Below, in pieces: positions 60,731 through 64,000 of a stretch of 64,000 nt of DNA. The first letter of the stretch is position 1, and the number at the start of each line of letters is the position of its first letter. Source of the DNA: Dyadobacter sp. SG02. GTDB lineage: Bacteria > Bacteroidota > Bacteroidia > Cytophagales > Spirosomataceae. The notes below the pieces were generated by a model. It saw nothing but the letters and a program-made list of their open reading frames with translations. It was not told where the DNA came from and searched no databases. The stretch lies in contig NZ_FNYL01000006.1 of NCBI RefSeq assembly GCF_900109045.1, positions 428,717 through 492,716 of the forward strand. Direction: 5' to 3'. The translations under genes and the position numbers were made by a program.

Positions 60731-61714
60731 ATGAACTATCTAAAAAGAAAACTGTTCCCACTGGCAATCCTTACGGTGTGCTCGACTACCGCCTGGGCCC
60801 AGAAATTTACGATCCCCGTTTTCCCGGATACACAAACGGAAGTTTCGTCGAAGCATGATATGTATTTCAGTCGCTTCAAATGGGTGCTTTCGCACCGGGA
60901 TTCCCTGAACATCCCGATGGTACTGCACGTAGGCGACCTCGTTAATTTTGACAATTATGACCATTATGACGTGGCCAGCCAGGGTTACGAGGCATTCGAC
61001 CGTGCACGTTTGCCGTATGCGATCACATTAGGTAACCACGATACCGAGGCTGTCGGCTTTATGAGCGGAAGCGCCGCGCCGGGTAATGTGAACCAGAACC
61101 TTAGAAAAACACAGAAATTCAACGCCTACTTTCCGCCAGCCCGGTTCATCAACCAGCGCGGACGTTATGAGGAAGGGAAAAGCGATAATGCCTATTACAC
61201 TTTCAAAGTCGGCGATACGAACTGGCTTGTGATCACCCTGGAATTCTGCCCGAGGCTCGGCGCGATCAACTGGGCCGGGGATGTTGCCAAAGCTTTTTTC
61301 AATTACAATGTGATTGTCGTGACGCATTATCACCTGACGTCGAAAGGTGAAATTGGGAAGAACAATGCGGGTTACGGCGATTTCAGCCCCCAGGATGTGT
61401 TCGACAAGCTGGTAAAGCTGCACTCCAATATCCGTTTTGTTCTCAGCGGCCACGTCATGCATTCGGCTTTGAAAGTAGATGATGGCAAGGAAGGCAATAA
61501 GGTCTACCAAATTCTTCAGGATTATCAGAACGAGGATTTCGGCGGAGGTTATATCCGGCTCCTGGACTTCGATATAGAGAAAGGTACCGTGGCAGCCTCT
61601 ATGTATTCGCCTTACTATAACAAGACGAAGGAAGATACTTCCAAATTCACCATTACCGGAATCGATTTTATCAAACAAAACGAGCCCCGGGCGCGGACAC
61701 TTCCCGTGAAATAA
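60731..61714 (+). CDS. Secreted metallophosphoesterase
   Basis: 327 residues from ATG 60731 (MNYLKRKLFPLAILTV); an in-frame ATG lies 9 bases upstream. After the signal peptide the metal-binding blocks appear in order: FPDTQ, VGDLVNF, LGNHDTEA, VTHYHL and SGHVMHS. This is the calcineurin-like phosphoesterase core. The gene is 55 bases downstream of susD in the same locus. It probably removes phosphate from a substrate that the locus imports. A terminator follows. Confidence 0.88.
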   Translation: MNYLKRKLFPLAILTVCSTTAWAQKFTIPVFPDTQTEVSSKHDMYFSRFKWVLSHRDSLNIPMVLHVGDLVNFDNYDHYDVASQGYEAFDRARLPYAITLGNHDTEAVGFMSGSAAPGNVNQNLRKTQKFNAYFPPARFINQRGRYEEGKSDNAYYTFKVGDTNWLVITLEFCPRLGAINWAGDVAKAFFNYNVIVVTHYHLTSKGEIGKNNAGYGDFSPQDVFDKLVKLHSNIRFVLSGHVMHSALKVDDGKEGNKVYQILQDYQNEDFGGGYIRLLDFDIEKGTVAASMYSPYYNKTKEDTSKFTITGIDFIKQNEPRARTLPVK

Positions 61715-61722
61715 GCAGGCAG

Positions 61723-61765
61723 GCGAACCGGATCGTGCTATGCACGCGGTTCGTCTGATTTTTTT
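61723..61765 (+). terminator. Terminator after the phosphoesterase gene
   Basis: GCGAACCG-GATC-GTGC, loop TAT, GCAC-G-CGGTTCGT, followed by a T-run. Confidence 0.75.
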
Positions 61766-61794
61766 CAGGACAAATTCAAATCAGCCATTTACAA

Positions 61795-62852
61795 ATGAAA
61801 GCATTTAACAGGGCAGCTATCTTGCTCGTGATCCATTTTTGTGTCCTGACGCCAGCTTTTGCCCAAAAAGGAAAGATTGGCGCATATTACTTCGATGGTT
61901 GGAGCGGCACGACTTTTCATATAACCGAGGACCTAAAAAAGAATTTTCCCGAGCGGGAGCCCGTGTGGGGCTGGGTGACGAGCGAGCAGAAAACTGTCGA
62001 TGAGCAGATCGCGCTCGCTGCCGACGCCGGGCTTTCTTTTTTCAGTTTTTGCTGGTATTTCAAAAAGGGCGGCGAGCACCGCGATGTCCCCAATAACCGC
62101 GCATTGTCATTTTACAAAAACTCTAAAAACGTGAAACGGCTGGAATACTGCCTGCTGGTTGCCAATCACGCGGGGTATGACATCACGCCTGAAAACTGGA
62201 CCGCGCTGACGGCCGTGTGGCTGGACGAATTCAGGCATCCGCAGTACCTGCGCGTGGGCGGGAAACCGCTGATCGTGTTTTTCGAGAGTGGGTCGCTGGT
62301 CAGGAATTTTGGCTCGGAACAGTCGGTCAGGGAGGCGTTTGCGACATTTAAAAAGGAAGCCTCCGAGGCCGGACTGGCCGGGGTATCCATAGCTATCTGT
62401 GCGGGATCGCCGGAAGGTGTAACCAAAGCCGAAGCCTGCGGCGCCGACGTCATTACCGGTTACAACTATCACAGCATAGGGTTCAAAGGCAATGCGCAAG
62501 CTATTCCTATCGACAGTCTTCACCACGCCGAACCCGGGCTTTGGAGCAAGCTAGCTACATCCGCCACCATGCCTTACATACCCGTTAGCACGATCGGGTG
62601 GGACCCGCGCCCGTGGGCAAATGATAAGAATAAATACTTGGAGAAGCCTTATTTTACCGGTTTTTCGGCCAAGTCCGTGGAGCATTCGGTTACAGGCCTC
62701 AAACGCTGGATAGCACAAATGCCAACCGGATGACCACCGAGCGCCTCGCCCTCATCTATGCCTGGAATGAGAACGGCGAAGGGGCCTGGTTAACTCCGGG
62801 AAAGTCCGGATTGAACCCGCTTACAGGTCTGAAAGCAGCATTGTCGCATTGA
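61795..62852 (+). pseudogene. GH99/GH71-like (WbsX-type) glycoside hydrolase, frameshifted
   Basis: A signal peptide (ILLVIHFCVLTPAFAQ) is followed by a glycoside-hydrolase-99-like core (GAYYFDGWSGTTFHI, GLSFFSFCWYFKKGG, YITGYNYHS-like). The first frame stops at 62733 after KRWIAQMPTG. The same region read one base off gives MTTERLALIYAWNENGEGAW and LTPGKSGLNPLTGLKAALSH-stop at 62852, the expected C-terminal WNE.GEG block. A frameshift near 62710 therefore removes it from the first frame. Likely substrate: external polysaccharide of the SusCD locus. Confidence 0.75.
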
Positions 62853-62879
62853 ATGCATAACGGCCTCGAAGGGCTTTCC

Positions 62880-62902
62880 ACAATGAAAAACTCTCATTGT
62901 GA
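62880..62902. other. Short hairpin between convergent genes
   Basis: CACAATGA ... TCATTGTG, 8-base arms, 7-base loop. It may act as a weak terminator between the GH99-like gene and the convergent oxidoreductase gene. Confidence 0.35.
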
Positions 62903-62942
62903 AATAAGTTAAAAAAGGAATTTACGGTGTTCATTCATCCTA

Positions 62943-64000
62943 TCATAAATCAAGCTCGATATCTGTTTCAGGCCGCGCGCAGCAAAGCAGGATTTCACCT
63001 TCAAATGGCTCGCCAAATGGTTCGGGATCATAGCTTACCGCGCCGGAGAGCATAGGAGTGCTGCAACTCATGCATGTCCCTTCCCTGCAACTGCTGGGCG
63101 GATAAATGTCGTGTTTTTCTAGCAAATTCAGCAGGTTACCATAGCCATCTGCCCAGGCAAATGAACGGCCGGATTGTTTCAGTGAAATCTTTGGCGTATC
63201 CAAATCTTCTTCGATGAAGATCGGTGCGCTTTGCCCGAATGCCAGATCAGTATCTTCATTACCACTAAAATAGGTGCAAAACAGCTGGGAATCGGACATG
63301 CCCCAGGCTTTAAGGCCGTCTGCAAGTTTCTTTACAAATGAGGCCGGGCCACAAATATAAAAATCCGCATTCAGGTCCGTTAAATGCCGTTGAAGGAAAT
63401 CCAGGTCTATCCGGCCAATGGCATCGTAATCGTTCCCCGGAATTTCTGTGGCGGAAGCCTGACTGTGATGGATCGACACCCGTATGTGCGCATGCCTACG
63501 AGCGAGCAATCGCAGCCACGCGCCCATGGGCTGCTCGCCTGCGTTCCTACTTCCATGAATGAACCAAACCTGCCGCGGATCGGGCTCTTCGGCTATGGTT
63601 TCCAGCATACTAAGCATGGGCGTAATGCCCACACCGGCGCTGAGCAACACAACCGGGCGGCGGGATTCTTTGGGTAATGTGAATCCGCCGCCCGGTTCAC
63701 TGACCCACAGGGTATCGCCGGGTTGCACGTGATCATGCAGGAACGAAGAAGCCAGACCGGGGTGCGAGGGTGTGCCCTCGCGCTTGACGGTAATGCGATA
63801 ATGGTCCTGCCCGGGGGCTGTGGACAGGGTGTAGGATCGCTGTACCGGACCGGTGTGGCCTGGCACGGCCAGCCGGAGGACAATATGCTGCCCCGGCTGG
63901 TATTGCGCGACCGGTCTGCCGTCAGTTGGTTTGAGGTAGAATGACCAGATCGTCCGGCTTTCCCGGACTTTATCAATAACTTGAACGGGATGGAACATGG
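62943..64000 (-). CDS. FAD/2Fe-2S oxidoreductase, possibly partial at its N-terminus
   Basis: 351 residues from ATG at 63998; only two bases lie upstream, so a longer fusion form cannot be excluded. FAD domain (YQPGQHIVLRL, QRSYTLSTAPG), NAD domain (VVLLSAGVGITPMLSML, FYICGPASF), then a plant-type ferredoxin domain (CREGTCMSCS, Cys ligands, with LLCCARP as the last). It is like the ferredoxin-reductase/hybrid-cluster reductase and PNPOx-FNR group. It transfers electrons from NAD(P)H to an acceptor; the acceptor is unknown. The minus-strand gene runs into the right end of the window. Confidence 0.85.
   Translation of the reverse strand, partial: MFHPVQVIDKVRESRTIWSFYLKPTDGRPVAQYQPGQHIVLRLAVPGHTGPVQRSYTLSTAPGQDHYRITVKREGTPSHPGLASSFLHDHVQPGDTLWVSEPGGGFTLPKESRRPVVLLSAGVGITPMLSMLETIAEEPDPRQVWFIHGSRNAGEQPMGAWLRLLARRHAHIRVSIHHSQASATEIPGNDYDAIGRIDLDFLQRHLTDLNADFYICGPASFVKKLADGLKAWGMSDSQLFCTYFSGNEDTDLAFGQSAPIFIEEDLDTPKISLKQSGRSFAWADGYGNLLNLLEKHDIYPPSSCREGTCMSCSTPMLSGAVSYDPEPFGEPFEGEILLCCARPETDIELDL

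Overview
The window looks like chromosomal DNA of a Bacteroidota bacterium, most likely a Cytophagales member close to Dyadobacter. The reasons are a SusC/SusD pair with an ECF sigma factor and FecR, GLPGLI and type IX secretion (T9SS) sorting-domain proteins, paired PadR and MacB-like permease modules, a BlaI/M56 pair, a tmRNA whose tag ends ..ESTYAMAA, and -7 promoter boxes of the TAnnTTTG kind. The genus is inferred from gene content; no search was run.

Layout. (1) 1-18.2 kb is an intact, GC-rich backbone: the end of an outer-membrane receptor with a GLPGLI partner, an OmpA lipoprotein, a threonine/serine dehydratase, an AddB-like nuclease, MiaE, a Porin_10-type porin, LpxK, MenC, HemF, a PepSY-like lipoprotein, and an M56/BlaI pair divergent from a TonB receptor. 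(2) 18.38-18.75 kb is the tmRNA gene. Behind it lies an AT-richer island of at least 11 kb: a second tmRNA-like 3' end, integrase arm-like repeats, a tyrosine recombinase, remnants of phage/plasmid genes (DUF932, XRE regulator), small membrane proteins, several genes broken by frameshift or nonsense, a 28-bp perfect hairpin, a secreted M4 metalloprotease and small lipoproteins. (3) 30.2-40 kb mixes intact genes (TlpA-like thioredoxin, two beta-barrels, SDRs, AraC and TetR regulators, an alpha/beta hydrolase) with wreckage (SRAP peptidase, MBL hydrolase, a T9SS protein fused to a Fis-type helix-turn-helix). (4) 40.2-44.6 kb holds two PadR plus ABC-permease modules, one with a truncated permease. 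(5) 45-53.9 kb is a signalling cluster: a periplasmic-propeller histidine kinase, a large T9SS surface protein, two tandem receiver-only proteins lacking the phospho-acceptor aspartate, and a complete NarL-type regulator. (6) 54-62.9 kb is a polysaccharide-utilisation-like locus: sigma factor, FecR, SusC (broken), SusD, metallophosphoesterase, GH99-like hydrolase (frameshifted). The window ends in a ferredoxin-reductase-type flavoprotein.

The most interesting items are the paired pseudo-receivers within the kinase/surface-protein/NarL cluster, the layered integration structure next to tmRNA, the conserved palindromes in front of the TetR and PadR genes, and the number of broken genes from 20 kb onward. 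Some of the breaks could be assembly errors and should be checked against reads. No wholly new system can be claimed from the sequence alone.
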